From assembly GCF_000153285.1 (NCBI RefSeq), contig NZ_CH724168.1, positions 1,013,854 through 1,077,853 of the forward strand: 64,000 bases of DNA, given 5' to 3'. Source of the DNA: Synechococcus sp. WH 7805. GTDB lineage: Bacteria; Cyanobacteriota; Cyanobacteriia; PCC-6307; Cyanobiaceae. Under the pieces are notes generated by a model. The model was given only the letters and a program-made list of their open reading frames with translations. It was not told the DNA's origin and made no database searches. Below, one piece after another: positions 1 to 8,755 of this stretch (position 1 is its first letter; each line of letters starts with the position of its first letter). A program made the position numbers and the translations under genes.

Positions 1-1411
1 CCTCGCCATCCTCCACCGACACTTCTCCTTCCATCTGGGAGACGAGGGTGGACACCACCGCCAGGCCAATGCCGCTGCCAGGAATGCCGGTGTTGTGTTG
101 CCCGCGGCGGAAGCGCTCGAAGATCAAGCTCCTCTCCTCCGGCGGTATTCCGGGACCATGGTCGCGAACGCGCAGCTCCACCACAGACGGCGTGGTAGAG
201 CAGCCGATCTCCACTGGTGACTGCTGGGGGCTGTACTTGCAGGCGTTCTCGATCAGATTCACAAGACACTGCACCACGCGGTCCCGGTCGGCCCAGGCCT
301 GAAGTGTGTGAGGGTCAATGCCATCGTCAGGACGTAAAAGGAATCGGCGCTCACCCGCCCCACCGGCCAGGTCAATCGCCTGCTGCACGGCGTCGCAGAC
401 GCTCAGAGGCTTGAGATCAAGCTGCAAGCTGCCGGTTTCCGCTCGAGTGAGAGCCAACAAATCGGTCACCAACCGCCCCAGACGACGGCTCTCTTCCTCC
501 ACGATCCCCAACTGATGGCGCTGGTCGTCGGAGAGGTTGTCGGAACGCCGCAGCAAGCGGCGGCTGTAGCCGCCAATCAGCGTGATCGGATTGCGCAGCT
601 CATGGCTCACGGTGCTGGCGAACTGGCGCTGGCGCTCAAAGGCCTCGGTCAGGCGATCCAGCAGCGCGTTGAACGCATGGGCGAGAGGCTGGAGTTCTTC
701 TGGTTCCTGATCCGGCTCAAACCGTTTCTGTTGCAGAGAACTTGAACGCACAGCGCTGAGGGTGTCACCGAAGCGACGCAGGGGGAGCAGGCTGCGCTGA
801 ATCCCGCGGCGATTAAGCATCAAGGTGACCAACGACGCCAGCAAGGCCGCCGCAGTAAGGATCAAATTGAGCTGTCGCTCCATTGCAACGTCCTGACTGA
901 CATCAGTGAGCAGGTACAACCGCCAGGGCTCATCGCTGAGATTGACCGCGGCGGTACTCACCGTGTAAGTGCGTGCCTCGTGCGCAAAGGTCTGAGGACT
1001 GGAGGCGCTGCGGGCTAAGTCCTGCGCCCGTGCACGCAACTCGGGATTGGAAGCGATGAAATCGTTACTGCTGAGTTGCGGCATCACCATGCCGGCAGCA
1101 GAGCCGGTCGGTTGCCCCCAGATGGCGCGATCAAAGGTTGAGAAATGGTTGAAGCAGCGCTGCAACGCTCCGCCATCAGCCTGATCCGCCTTGCTGCGCA
1201 CAAGCAGACGCTCCGCCATGGCCATCGTGTCCAGTTGGCGCTGATCACGGTTGCGGCTGAACACCTGAAGGTTCACCAACAGCAGCAGGCCATACCCCAG
1301 AAGCACAGCACTCGCACTTGTGCGCTCCAGACGGCGCTGAATTCCCGACGAGGGCATCCTGCACGGGCGCAACAACCTCTTCAGTTGAGCACGAGTGTTC
1401 GAGGCTGCCAT
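1..1411 (-). CDS. Sensor histidine kinase, C-terminus cut by window edge
   Basis: Membrane sensor kinase read on the reverse strand from ATG at 1411 and running off the left edge. It has a short N-terminal membrane segment (SAVLLGYGLLLLVNLQVF), an extracytoplasmic loop, a second membrane segment (LILTAAALLASLVTL), a HAMP-like linker, the H-box FASTVSHELRNP, the N-box NLIENACKYS and ATP-lid motifs DHGPGIP and GSGIGLAV. It starts 30 bp after the pseudopilin gene at 1442-2032 in the same direction, so it is probably the last gene of the minor-pilin operon and may sense something linked to pili. The partner regulator could be the one at 3539. The ligand is unknown; the kinase identity is secure. 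Confidence 0.9.
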   Translation of the reverse strand, partial: MAASNTRAQLKRLLRPCRMPSSGIQRRLERTSASAVLLGYGLLLLVNLQVFSRNRDQRQLDTMAMAERLLVRSKADQADGGALQRCFNHFSTFDRAIWGQPTGSAAGMVMPQLSSNDFIASNPELRARAQDLARSASSPQTFAHEARTYTVSTAAVNLSDEPWRLYLLTDVSQDVAMERQLNLILTAAALLASLVTLMLNRRGIQRSLLPLRRFGDTLSAVRSSSLQQKRFEPDQEPEELQPLAHAFNALLDRLTEAFERQRQFASTVSHELRNPITLIGGYSRRLLRRSDNLSDDQRHQLGIVEEESRRLGRLVTDLLALTRAETGSLQLDLKPLSVCDAVQQAIDLAGGAGERRFLLRPDDGIDPHTLQAWADRDRVVQCLVNLIENACKYSPQQSPVEIGCSTTPSVVELRVRDHGPGIPPEERSLIFERFRRGQHNTGIPGSGIGLAVVSTLVSQMEGEVSVEDGE

Positions 1412-1441
1412 CCCTCAATCGGGGGAGAGTGCAGGCGCAAC

Positions 1442-2032
1442 TCAGGCAGCGCGCCTGGTGCGCAGCCGCCGCTCACCCCCAGAGGCAGCCGGCAACACCT
1501 GCTCGATCTGCAGCTGCAGCACAGGCAGGTTTGAGTCGGGAACAGCCTCAAATCCTGCATCGGGCGCTGCCGGCAGCGCATCCAAGAGCACCCGGTTCTG
1601 AAACGCACCCTGGAGATTCAGCACTCCATCGAGCCCGTAGGACGGACCGCAGCGCATCAGCACCTGGCCATGCCAGATCGCAGACGGTGCCTGGCCTACG
1701 GAATAGACGATCACAGCGTCTCCGCGGGCATCGGGGTCGCCGGGGTCCATGGCGATGGCGAGCACCGGTCGCCGTCCGCTGAGGCGACAGGGCCAGGTGG
1801 ACGAAAGTGGTGGATCCACCATCCAGCCATGGCCAATCGCCACTTCATCGCGAATCAGCTCCAGGGTGCGGCGCTGCAGCCCTGAAGCCTGCAGATGCCT
1901 GGCCATGGCCGTGCCCAGCCGCAGGTCGGCTCCGATCAGGCGCAGCAACAGCACAAACAACGCGGTGCCCAGACTCAAGGCCAACAGCAGCTCCAACAGG
2001 GTGAAGCCCCTGGACCCTTGGCGTGGAATCAC
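1442..2032 (-). CDS. PilW/PulJ-like type IV pseudopilin
   Basis: Minor pilin-like protein of about 196 residues. The class III prepilin motif G|FTLLELLLALSLG lies near the N-terminus after VIPRQGSR, with Glu at mature position 5. I choose the GTG at 2032 because a good AGGAGG ribosome site (about 2042-2047) lies 8-9 bases upstream, inside the end of the preceding gene; the longer reading frame from 2122 would overlap that gene by 86 bases. It should be cleaved by PilD and assembled into a pilus or secretion pseudopilus. It is the fourth gene of a tight minus-strand operon (PilX-, PilV-, FimT-like, then this). The subunit assignment is by gene order and size. Confidence 0.8.
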   Translation of the reverse strand: MIPRQGSRGFTLLELLLALSLGTALFVLLLRLIGADLRLGTAMARHLQASGLQRRTLELIRDEVAIGHGWMVDPPLSSTWPCRLSGRRPVLAIAMDPGDPDARGDAVIVYSVGQAPSAIWHGQVLMRCGPSYGLDGVLNLQGAFQNRVLLDALPAAPDAGFEAVPDSNLPVLQLQIEQVLPAASGGERRLRTRRAA

Positions 2033-2036
2033 AGGC

Positions 2037-2564
2037 TCAGCCCTCCTGAAGCAACGGCAGACACTGGCTGCTGCGCAACGCCTCTCCATCAGCAGAGGGA
2101 GAGGCCGCATACCTGCCGACACGGCTGATCCCCAAGGGCAGGCTCACCACCAGACAGCGTCTGCCCGTCACCCGCGGATGGCTCAACACCGTGGTGCCAC
2201 CATCGAGGAGCAAGCCGTTGGCTGACACCCGCAGCACCGAGGGCAGGTTGGTGTGCACTTTGATCGCGGCCTGACCAACACCCTCATGGAGCGACAGGGC
2301 CGCACCGCTGCAGGGGGGCAAGCTGGCGTGATCGGCCGCCACCCAGCCGCCCGCAACCAAGGCCACAGCACAGGCCTGCTGGTGCCTGCGGGCCGAAAGC
2401 CGAGCCCGTTCAAGACCCAACCGCAAGCGACGAGCTGCCGCATCGAGCTGCAGACGATCCCGGTCGGCACCGGCATGCACCAGGCCGATGCTGCAGATGA
2501 TGCCCACGATGGCGACCAGCACCATCAGCTCCACCAGCGTGAAGCCATTGCGGGTGGGGGTCAT
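2037..2564 (-). CDS. FimT/GspH-like minor pseudopilin
   Basis: About 175 residues. The leader MTPTRNG is followed by FTLVELMVLVAIVGIICSIG, a classic type IV prepilin N-terminus with PilD cleavage after Gly. The remainder fits a GspH/FimT-sized globular domain containing several Cys. The ATG at 2564 overlaps the stop of the upstream gene (ATGA), which supports this start over the longer frame from 2687. It lies in the minus-strand minor-pilin operon and presumably takes part in priming or tip assembly of a type IV pilus, possibly including DNA binding as known for some FimT proteins; that last point is inference. Confidence 0.8.
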   Translation of the reverse strand: MTPTRNGFTLVELMVLVAIVGIICSIGLVHAGADRDRLQLDAAARRLRLGLERARLSARRHQQACAVALVAGGWVAADHASLPPCSGAALSLHEGVGQAAIKVHTNLPSVLRVSANGLLLDGGTTVLSHPRVTGRRCLVVSLPLGISRVGRYAASPSADGEALRSSQCLPLLQEG

Positions 2565-2965
2565 GGCTGGCACAGGCCATAGGCCGCTGGAGTGATCAGT
2601 TGACGCCGCTGCGGACCAGCAGGGCCCTGGGGTGCGTGCGCCTCGAGCTCCTGCCAAACTCCAATGCCATCGGGATCGGGTGTCCACTGCCGGCGGATCC
2701 CCTCCGGCACCGGCAGAGCCTGATCCATGGCTGCGCTGAGGCTGCTCGCATCAAAGCGGCAGGAGCCGTTGGTGAGGGTATGGGCCCCGGCTTCGGCGAT
2801 CAGCCAGCGATGGCTCGCAAGACGAAGCTGTTCCAACTGATCCGCCTGCTGTTCCAGCCGAGTGGACGCCGCCACTTCGCTTGCCGCCTGACCCCACACC
2901 CCCAAAGCCGCAGCACTGCTTCCTGCCAGCAGCAGGCTGGAGATGAGAACTTCGATCAGGTTCAT
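2561..2965 (-). CDS. PilV/GspI-like pseudopilin lacking a leader peptide
   Basis: A 134-residue protein starting MNLIEVLISSLLLAGSSAAA, the hydrophobic helix of a pseudopilin with Glu at position 5. Unusually the initiator Met occupies the place of mature residue +1: there is no basic leader and no Gly before it. The start looks real because AGGAGG lies just upstream (about 2973-2978) and the ATG overlaps the preceding stop (TGATG). The in-frame codons further upstream read GPGGRL, which also gives no normal cleavage site. It lies between PilX-like and FimT-like genes, so a PilV-type role is inferred. Confidence 0.72.
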   Translation of the reverse strand: MNLIEVLISSLLLAGSSAAALGVWGQAASEVAASTRLEQQADQLEQLRLASHRWLIAEAGAHTLTNGSCRFDASSLSAAMDQALPVPEGIRRQWTPDPDGIGVWQELEAHAPQGPAGPQRRQLITPAAYGLCQP

Positions 2966-3462
2966 CAGACGTCCTCCTGGACCGAGCGGCCAAGCAGCTG
3001 GGGCTCTCCGAGGGAAATCACCGCAAAATCATCCGTTAAACGAACCAGAACCCGGGCTTGTCGGCCATCGTCCAGAGCCAGCAGCAGCGTTCCGCGGCTG
3101 GCAGCGGGCTGCCAACGGATCAGGCGCCAGGGCTCCCCATCCACGACGCCGCTTTTCAAAAGATGAGGGTCGGCCTCTGGGCAAGCAGATCGCGCAGCCT
3201 CCCAGGCCACGGACGGCGAAGGCAGCAAACAGGCCTGGGGGCCTTGGGAAGCTGCAACAAACGCCTGCGCCACCGAACGCAGCTGATCCGCCCCGACGGC
3301 GCGTTGCTGATGGGCCGCCACCCGCAAGCGCCCCTGGAGGCTGAGGGTGTGAATGGAGGCACTGCCCAGCAGGAGCAGGGATGACGCCCCCAGGGCCAGG
3401 GGCATCACAAAGCCTTGGGCCTGCGGCCTGGGCTGATGCCGAAGCGGTTCACAACAGAGCAT
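2965..3462 (-). CDS. PilX-like pilus assembly protein
   Basis: A 165-residue protein with N-terminal basic and Gln-rich segment followed by QGFVMPLALGASSLLLLG, resembling PilX/GspK-type subunits in which the position-5 Glu is absent. The rest is a soluble domain with two Cys (ACLLPSP, SACPEA). It is the first gene of the minus-strand minor-pilin operon and is divergent from the response regulator at 3539, with about 75 bp between the starts that must hold both promoters. The role in pilus tip initiation is inferred from family and context. Confidence 0.7.
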   Translation of the reverse strand: MLCCEPLRHQPRPQAQGFVMPLALGASSLLLLGSASIHTLSLQGRLRVAAHQQRAVGADQLRSVAQAFVAASQGPQACLLPSPSVAWEAARSACPEADPHLLKSGVVDGEPWRLIRWQPAASRGTLLLALDDGRQARVLVRLTDDFAVISLGEPQLLGRSVQEDV

Positions 3463-3538
3463 GAGAACGGGAGCAGCACAACTGGCTGAAGCATTCCCCG
3501 GCCTTCACCCATAAGGTGACGACATTGATCTGTTCGCG

Positions 3539-4246
3539 ATGGCCGAGGAGCCCAGCGGCCAACTGTTGATCGTCGACGACGACCCGGAGCTACTGCAGTT
3601 TCTGCTGGAGGAACTCAGCCAAGACAGCATTGTGTGCCAGGGGGCCAACTGCGGAGCCGAGGCATTGCTGCTGTTACGCCAACAGCGCTTTGACCTGGTG
3701 GTGCTCGACTGGAACCTGCCTGATTTCAATGGCATCGAGATCTGCAGGCGCCTGCGCAGCAGCGGCGACACCACACCGGTGCTGATGCTCACAGCCCATC
3801 ACGATCTGGAGGATCGGGTTCAGGCACTCGATCTGGGAGCGGATGACTACATCACCAAACCGTTCGAGCTGCCGGAACTGCATGCGCGGGTGCGCGCCCA
3901 GCTGCGGCGCAGCCGCTACCCGAGTGTTGAACGCCCCAGTGAACAACTCACGCTCGGCGATCTACGGATCAATCTGATGACCCGAACGGTGCGTCGCGGC
4001 GAACGCGACGTCTCCCTCACCCAACGAGAGTTTGATTTGCTCGCCTTTCTGGTGAAACACCAAGGCACAGTGCAGCCGCGCGAGCAGATTCTGGACAGCG
4101 TTTGGGGAGCACCCTTTGTCGGCGACCCCAACACTCTCGATGTGTACATGGGCTATCTCCGCCGCAAGCTGGAGGGGGCCGAACTGCCAAAACTGCTGCA
4201 CACCGTGCGCGGTGTGGGCTTCATGGCGCGTCTGGAGCAAGCTTGA
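3539..4246 (+). CDS. OmpR/PhoB-family response regulator
   Basis: A 235-residue two-domain transcription regulator. The receiver domain shows acidic residues D13-D15, phosphoacceptor D57 (LVVLDWNLPD), T85 and K107 (ITKPFE). The winged-helix output domain spans about 135-233 (SLTQREFDLLAFL, DVYMGYLRRKL, TVRGVGFM). It lies between two pilin operons, divergent from the left one and tail-to-tail with the histidine kinase at 4221-5507, whose coding end overlaps its own by 26 bp. Control of pilin genes is a reasonable inference from position only. Confidence 0.93.
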   Translation: MAEEPSGQLLIVDDDPELLQFLLEELSQDSIVCQGANCGAEALLLLRQQRFDLVVLDWNLPDFNGIEICRRLRSSGDTTPVLMLTAHHDLEDRVQALDLGADDYITKPFELPELHARVRAQLRRSRYPSVERPSEQLTLGDLRINLMTRTVRRGERDVSLTQREFDLLAFLVKHQGTVQPREQILDSVWGAPFVGDPNTLDVYMGYLRRKLEGAELPKLLHTVRGVGFMARLEQA

Positions 4247-5507
4247 AACGCAGCTGCAGATCAGCGCCACCGCCAGGTGCATCAGCGATCACCACCGCAG
4301 CGTTCATCGCTCGCATCAGCTCGTCCACAAGGGCCAGACCGACACCAGGGCCCCGTTGCCCAGCCGCACTCGATCCGCGCTGGAAGCGCTGCAATACCAG
4401 CGCACGCTCGGATTCAGCGATCCCCGGGCCAGAGTCCTGCACATGCAGCACAAGCTGCTGGTCAGTCACTTCAGCGAACAGGCGCACCGAACCGGTGCTG
4501 AAATTGAGCGCATTGGTGATCAACAACTGGAGGCACTGTTGAACACGGCTGGGATCCGCTGAAAACAAGGGCAAGCGATTGGTGGATGGAAGCGGCAACG
4601 GGAACCGGTCGGCCGGCCGCGGCCAGGCCTGCTCATGGGCCAGCAGCAGTTGTTCATCGGCATCGAGGTGCTGCAGTTGCAGCTGCAATCGGCCGGCATC
4701 GCAGCGCGCCAGTTCGCGCAAAGCCGTGAGCAAACTGCCCATCCGCCTGGCTTCCGCATCAATCGACTCCACCGACTTCAGCGCGAGATCGGGAAGCACC
4801 TGACGCTTCAAGCGCTGGCTGTGGCCGGAGATCACCGTGATCGGCGTGCGTAACTCGTGGGCAACACCATCCACAAACGATCGCTCCCGTTTCCAGGCCT
4901 CTGCCAGGCGTTGTTGAAGGTTGTTGAAGGCGTGGGCGATGGAGCGCAACTCCTGGGGCTGCAGCATCGGATCCAGAAGATGATCCCCAAGCGTGTCGGC
5001 CTCCAGGGCCTGCAGCTCCTGATCAAGGTCGTTGAGGGGAACCACCAGACCCCTCCTCAACACCGGCCGCAGCAGCAGCGACGTGAACAGGATCGAAACA
5101 CCAGCAGCAGCCACCAGCAGCAGCTGCGCCAGGTGCTGCTGCTCGAGGTCCAGGCTCACGTCCTGACGCAGCTCAAAAAAGCGACGCTCGCCATTGGCAA
5201 GCTCAAGGGTGGAGCGGCTCACCAGCCATTGCTGGCCGGACGGCCCCTTGCGAAGACTGGGGCGGAGCTCTTCCCCCTCGGACAACACCCTGACCTCCAG
5301 ACCAAGCGAACGCAGAGGACCTGCAGCCAGCACCCCAGCCGAAGCCTCCTGGCGCAGTGATGCCGCCAACTTCAGGTGCTGCTGTCTGCGCTGCAGATCA
5401 CCGAGGGCGGCATTCACGCCCAGCAGGATCACGTAGCCAGCAATCACCGACAACACAGCAGTGGACTGCAGCCAACCTCTCAGCGATGGCAAGACAGAAC
5501 GCTTCAA
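4221..5507 (-). CDS. Sensor histidine kinase
   Basis: A 428-residue membrane kinase. It has TM1 at about 13-35, a periplasmic sensor loop of about 90 residues, TM2 at about 127-148, a HAMP-like linker, H-box FVDGVAHELRTP with phospho-acceptor H217, N-box LITNALNFS, and ATP motifs DSGPGIA and GPGVGLAL. It is convergent with, and overlaps by 26 bp, the response regulator at 3539-4246. This is an unusual orientation for cognate partners, although the location suggests they work together. The periplasmic ligand is unknown. Confidence 0.92.
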   Translation of the reverse strand: MKRSVLPSLRGWLQSTAVLSVIAGYVILLGVNAALGDLQRRQQHLKLAASLRQEASAGVLAAGPLRSLGLEVRVLSEGEELRPSLRKGPSGQQWLVSRSTLELANGERRFFELRQDVSLDLEQQHLAQLLLVAAAGVSILFTSLLLRPVLRRGLVVPLNDLDQELQALEADTLGDHLLDPMLQPQELRSIAHAFNNLQQRLAEAWKRERSFVDGVAHELRTPITVISGHSQRLKRQVLPDLALKSVESIDAEARRMGSLLTALRELARCDAGRLQLQLQHLDADEQLLLAHEQAWPRPADRFPLPLPSTNRLPLFSADPSRVQQCLQLLITNALNFSTGSVRLFAEVTDQQLVLHVQDSGPGIAESERALVLQRFQRGSSAAGQRGPGVGLALVDELMRAMNAAVVIADAPGGGADLQLRFKLAPDAP

Positions 5508-5638
5508 CAGCTGAGAGCACCTCTAAGAGCCTTCTTAGAAAGCTTTAGCCGTTCATTCCTGTACGAACCATGAGAAAGGGAGATGGTTGATCTGTGAGCA
5601 CACCACGTGCCAGTTCAACTTTCACCATCGAACCAGCC

Positions 5639-6058
5639 ATGACATCTCTCAACAGCCGGCTGCAGCTGGCACTGCTCAACCGCAAGAAATCACGCAATCT
5701 GCTCGAGAAGGGCTTCACCTTGGTGGAGTTATTAATCGTAGTCGTGATTCTCGGAGTTCTCTCTGGAATTGCACTGCCATCACTTCTTGGGCAAAGAGAC
5801 AAAGCAAATGTCTCAGCAGCAAACTCACAGGGCAAGCAACTTATGACAGCATGCCAAGTAGAAGGCCTAGAAAATGCTCCTGATTATACTAATACCGATG
5901 CAGCTCTTCAATCTGCAAAAACATTTGGGAAAATTACATGGACACCAACTGTTTCGGCTACCGCCTGTAGCGCAGTAACAACCGGCGCGACAACAACTCA
6001 AGGCAGCTGGGTATTTACTCCAGCAGATGGAACAGTTACCGTAACAGAAGCTGAATAA
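5639..6058 (+). CDS. PilA-like type IV pilin
   Basis: A small prepilin: leader MTSLNSRLQLALLNRKKSRN then LLEKG|FTLVELLIVVVILGVLSGIA, with Glu at +5 and a 139-residue length typical of major pilins. Two Cys (TACQVEG and TACSAV) can form the C-terminal disulfide loop. The ATG at 5639 gives a normal leader length; an in-frame GTG at 5594 with a GGGAG element about 10 bases upstream is an alternative. It is the first gene of a plus-strand pilus operon running to 9975. Base composition is more AT-rich than the flanking core genes. Confidence 0.85.
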   Translation: MTSLNSRLQLALLNRKKSRNLLEKGFTLVELLIVVVILGVLSGIALPSLLGQRDKANVSAANSQGKQLMTACQVEGLENAPDYTNTDAALQSAKTFGKITWTPTVSATACSAVTTGATTTQGSWVFTPADGTVTVTEAE

Positions 6059-6088
6059 AAAGAAACCTCAAAATATTTTCACCAGGAA

Positions 6089-7510
6089 ATGAAACAATAT
6101 CCTCTTGCTACTGACGAGAATGGCTTTATCCTCCCCCTCGTTCTCATTGTCACCCTGATCCTTGGAGCAGGGTTGATGGCAAGCACAACCCGAGCCTGGC
6201 TCGGGTTGACTGGGGCAGTACGTCAGAGTCAGGCCCGTTCCGCTCGTGAAGTGGCGGAAGCGGGTCTTTCTCAATTAATCGAAACGCTCAACCGAAACCA
6301 CGCCCATCTCCTCGTGGTCGATGTTGAAAACTGGAGCAATCCTCCATTATTTTCAGCCATCTGCGCCAATGCTTCAACAGGAGTTCCCGCAACCACAGGA
6401 ACGATTGGCAGCAACGGCAAGTACACCCTGGAGAATTACAACTTCAACGGCAGCCCCTTCTATGGCGGCAAAGCCGATCTGCGCATGCGTGGGGAAATTC
6501 TCAAAAGCGACAACTCAACAGCAGCAGCAGCGATCGTCGAACAAACGGTGGAGATCAAAGCCAAAAGCTGCAACACGTCCTTCGACGAACCCACCACCAC
6601 CAGCGGCTTCCCAGGCCTACTCGCACAAAATGTAGACATGGGAGGCAACGACCTCAAAGGCCGCCTGAGTGGCAATCTGCTTTGCTTGCAATGCGTCGAT
6701 AATATTCCCAACAAGTGTTCGGTTAGCAGCAGCACACCACTCGATAGCTACAGCGAATCCGACAAGATCTGCGTGGTTGGTGGCAATCAGAACCAAACCG
6801 AAGTGGATGGAGAAATTTATCTCAGTGCAATCGACCTGCCACCTGTACCGGTACCGCCCAAGTCTATGAATGATCTATACAACAACCCTCCGGACATTAC
6901 CAGTAATACAACGATTGTTGCTGCCAGCAGCAACAGCAGTGAACTGCTGAATGGAGCCTGCAGAGTGGGGCCCGATGGCATCACTCACTGTGTTGTCAAC
7001 GACATCGACTTGAAGGGTCAAGACACCCTCACCGTGGACACCAACGGTGGTCCCATCCGGATCTATGTGGACGGAAACAGTGTTGACTTCGGAGGCAAAA
7101 GCGGCATGAAACACATTCCCCCCTCAGCGCCCTCCTCCAATTTCGGTTTCTTCGGCAGACCCATTGATCCCACGAATCAAAAGACCGATCAAGAAGTCAT
7201 TCTGCGCGGACGAGCCAGCACCAACAACATGTGGGCCTTTTTCCCCGATGCAAGCTTGGGCATCAAAGGTGGCGCTGGTGACGATGTTAATTGTGATAGC
7301 ACTGGTGAATGCACAGGCGGGGATATCTACGGTGCGGTCTGGGGCAAGAACTGGGGTTTATCCAACGGCACTGGTGCTCAGATCGCGGTTCCAGCTGACA
7401 TGGGACAACAGCTTTACAACAACTTCGGTACCGCCTACGGCATCGGCATGAAGGATTACGTAGCCATAGGCGTTTCAAAATGGAGCAGCTTCATCATTGA
7501 CAATCAGTAA
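6089..7510 (+). CDS. Large PilX-like pilus-associated protein
   Basis: A 473-residue protein with a prepilin-like N-terminus: DENGFILPLVLIVTLILGAG, in which Pro replaces the usual position-5 Glu as in PilX/GspK-like subunits. The long extracellular part is rich in Gly, Asn, Ser and Thr and has several Cys pairs (SGNLLCLQCVDN, DVNCDSTGECTG). It follows the PilA-like gene by 30 bp and precedes PilV- and FimT-like genes. It is much larger than the left-hand counterpart at 2965-3462. It may be a tip adhesin or a core minor pilin; the function is unproven. Confidence 0.72.
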   Translation: MKQYPLATDENGFILPLVLIVTLILGAGLMASTTRAWLGLTGAVRQSQARSAREVAEAGLSQLIETLNRNHAHLLVVDVENWSNPPLFSAICANASTGVPATTGTIGSNGKYTLENYNFNGSPFYGGKADLRMRGEILKSDNSTAAAAIVEQTVEIKAKSCNTSFDEPTTTSGFPGLLAQNVDMGGNDLKGRLSGNLLCLQCVDNIPNKCSVSSSTPLDSYSESDKICVVGGNQNQTEVDGEIYLSAIDLPPVPVPPKSMNDLYNNPPDITSNTTIVAASSNSSELLNGACRVGPDGITHCVVNDIDLKGQDTLTVDTNGGPIRIYVDGNSVDFGGKSGMKHIPPSAPSSNFGFFGRPIDPTNQKTDQEVILRGRASTNNMWAFFPDASLGIKGGAGDDVNCDSTGECTGGDIYGAVWGKNWGLSNGTGAQIAVPADMGQQLYNNFGTAYGIGMKDYVAIGVSKWSSFIIDNQ

Positions 7511-7667
7511 CAATCATCAGCCATCAAATTCGTTCACCACTCGAATGAGAATTCCATGAAAACTCGGTGAAGAAACCAGAGATTTTCAAAAACAATACTC
7601 AGCCCCAACCCACCCAGCAGCATGCTGACGACATAAAATAAAGAAGGCCTTAAAGGAGGGCAGAGCA

Positions 7668-8240
7668 ATGCATTTGCCCTTATCACCAAAGGCAAAAAAC
7701 AGACTACTGGCTTTTAAGAAAAGCAGCAGCGGCTATTCACTCCCTGAAGTGATGATCAGCTCGGTAATTCTTGCCAGCGCAGTCACCATGTCAGTCCAAC
7801 TCTCCAATTCCACCGTCAACGGCATGCAACGGATGGATCAGCGCGCCAGGGTTGACAGCGCCATGGCGGCCCACATGGAAAAAATTCGAGATAGAGCCTT
7901 CGAACATCTCTGCATTCAGGGCTGCGATGATAGCCAGTTAACCCAGCAGCTAAAATACGACCTGTCTAAATTAAAACCACTTTGTGAAACAAATTCGCTA
8001 GGATCATCTTTAGTTACAGGCCTCCAAGACACCACGAGATACAACGAAGATCTAACAATCCCATTCAATATAAAAAACAAACTTGAGACCGCTGGGTCCA
8101 CTAGTTCCGTGACATCAGTTACTATCACCCCAATAATCATACCTACAAGGAATCAGATAAATGTGACACTCAGCGCTGGCGACACAGGCCAGAGTGTCAG
8201 CACATCCATTGTGCCCCATGCCCAGGGATGGTGCCGATGA
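7668..8240 (+). CDS. PilV-like minor pilin
   Basis: A 190-residue protein. Its leader ends KKSSSG and is followed by YSLPEVMISSVILASAVTMS, with Glu at mature +5, matching PilV/GspI-like pseudopilins. A strong ribosome site AAAGGAGGG (about 7650-7658) precedes the ATG at 7668. The preceding intergenic gap of 157 bp has no other recognisable feature. Its stop overlaps the next start (ATGA). Cys residues (HLCIQGCDD, PLCETN) suggest disulfides. It is part of the right-hand minor-pilin set. Confidence 0.78.
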   Translation: MHLPLSPKAKNRLLAFKKSSSGYSLPEVMISSVILASAVTMSVQLSNSTVNGMQRMDQRARVDSAMAAHMEKIRDRAFEHLCIQGCDDSQLTQQLKYDLSKLKPLCETNSLGSSLVTGLQDTTRYNEDLTIPFNIKNKLETAGSTSSVTSVTITPIIIPTRNQINVTLSAGDTGQSVSTSIVPHAQGWCR

Positions 8241-8755
8241 AACCAATGCAGTCCCAGTCGCAAGGATTCACTCTGGTGGAGTTGATTCTGGTTGTTTCCA
8301 TTATCGGGCTTTTGAGTGGAATTGCTCTTCCTAATTTTCTATCCAATTGGGAAGACGAGCGCCTGAATGCAATCACAAAAATTGCAGTTGCCTGGCTGGA
8401 TGATCTTCGGCGCAAAGCGATCCAGAACAGTGTTCCCTGCCGCGCCACATGGGATTTAGCAAACACCACACTCAGCGCGCAATGCGATCACGAAACATCC
8501 ACAAGCAGCACCCTCAATCTCAGAGCGGAAATCAGCAACAGCGACAACCTGGCGGTGAACCTGCGCGCAGGCGACCCAACCGTTTGGATCTTCACACCAC
8601 GGGGCACATCCACCACCGATGCTCAAGCCACCCTCACACTCACAGGAAGCAACAGTGATCCAGGTCGTTGCCTCAGGCTCTCCGCTCCCCTCGGACTGAT
8701 CCGGGCCGCAAAACGAACATCAGCAGGTCAATGCGACTACACCACTCGCTACTGA
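8237..8755 (+). CDS. FimT/GspH-like minor pilin
   Basis: About 172 residues from the ATG at 8237, which overlaps the upstream stop as ATGA; an in-frame ATG at 8228 is an alternative. The leader MKPMQSQSQG precedes FTLVELILVVSIIGLLSG, followed by a GspH-like domain (LPNFLSNWEDERLNAITKIA, TWDLANTTLSAQC). Its end overlaps the next coding region by 25 bp. It is the right-hand equivalent of the gene at 2037-2564. Confidence 0.8.
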   Translation: MKPMQSQSQGFTLVELILVVSIIGLLSGIALPNFLSNWEDERLNAITKIAVAWLDDLRRKAIQNSVPCRATWDLANTTLSAQCDHETSTSSTLNLRAEISNSDNLAVNLRAGDPTVWIFTPRGTSTTDAQATLTLTGSNSDPGRCLRLSAPLGLIRAAKRTSAGQCDYTTRY

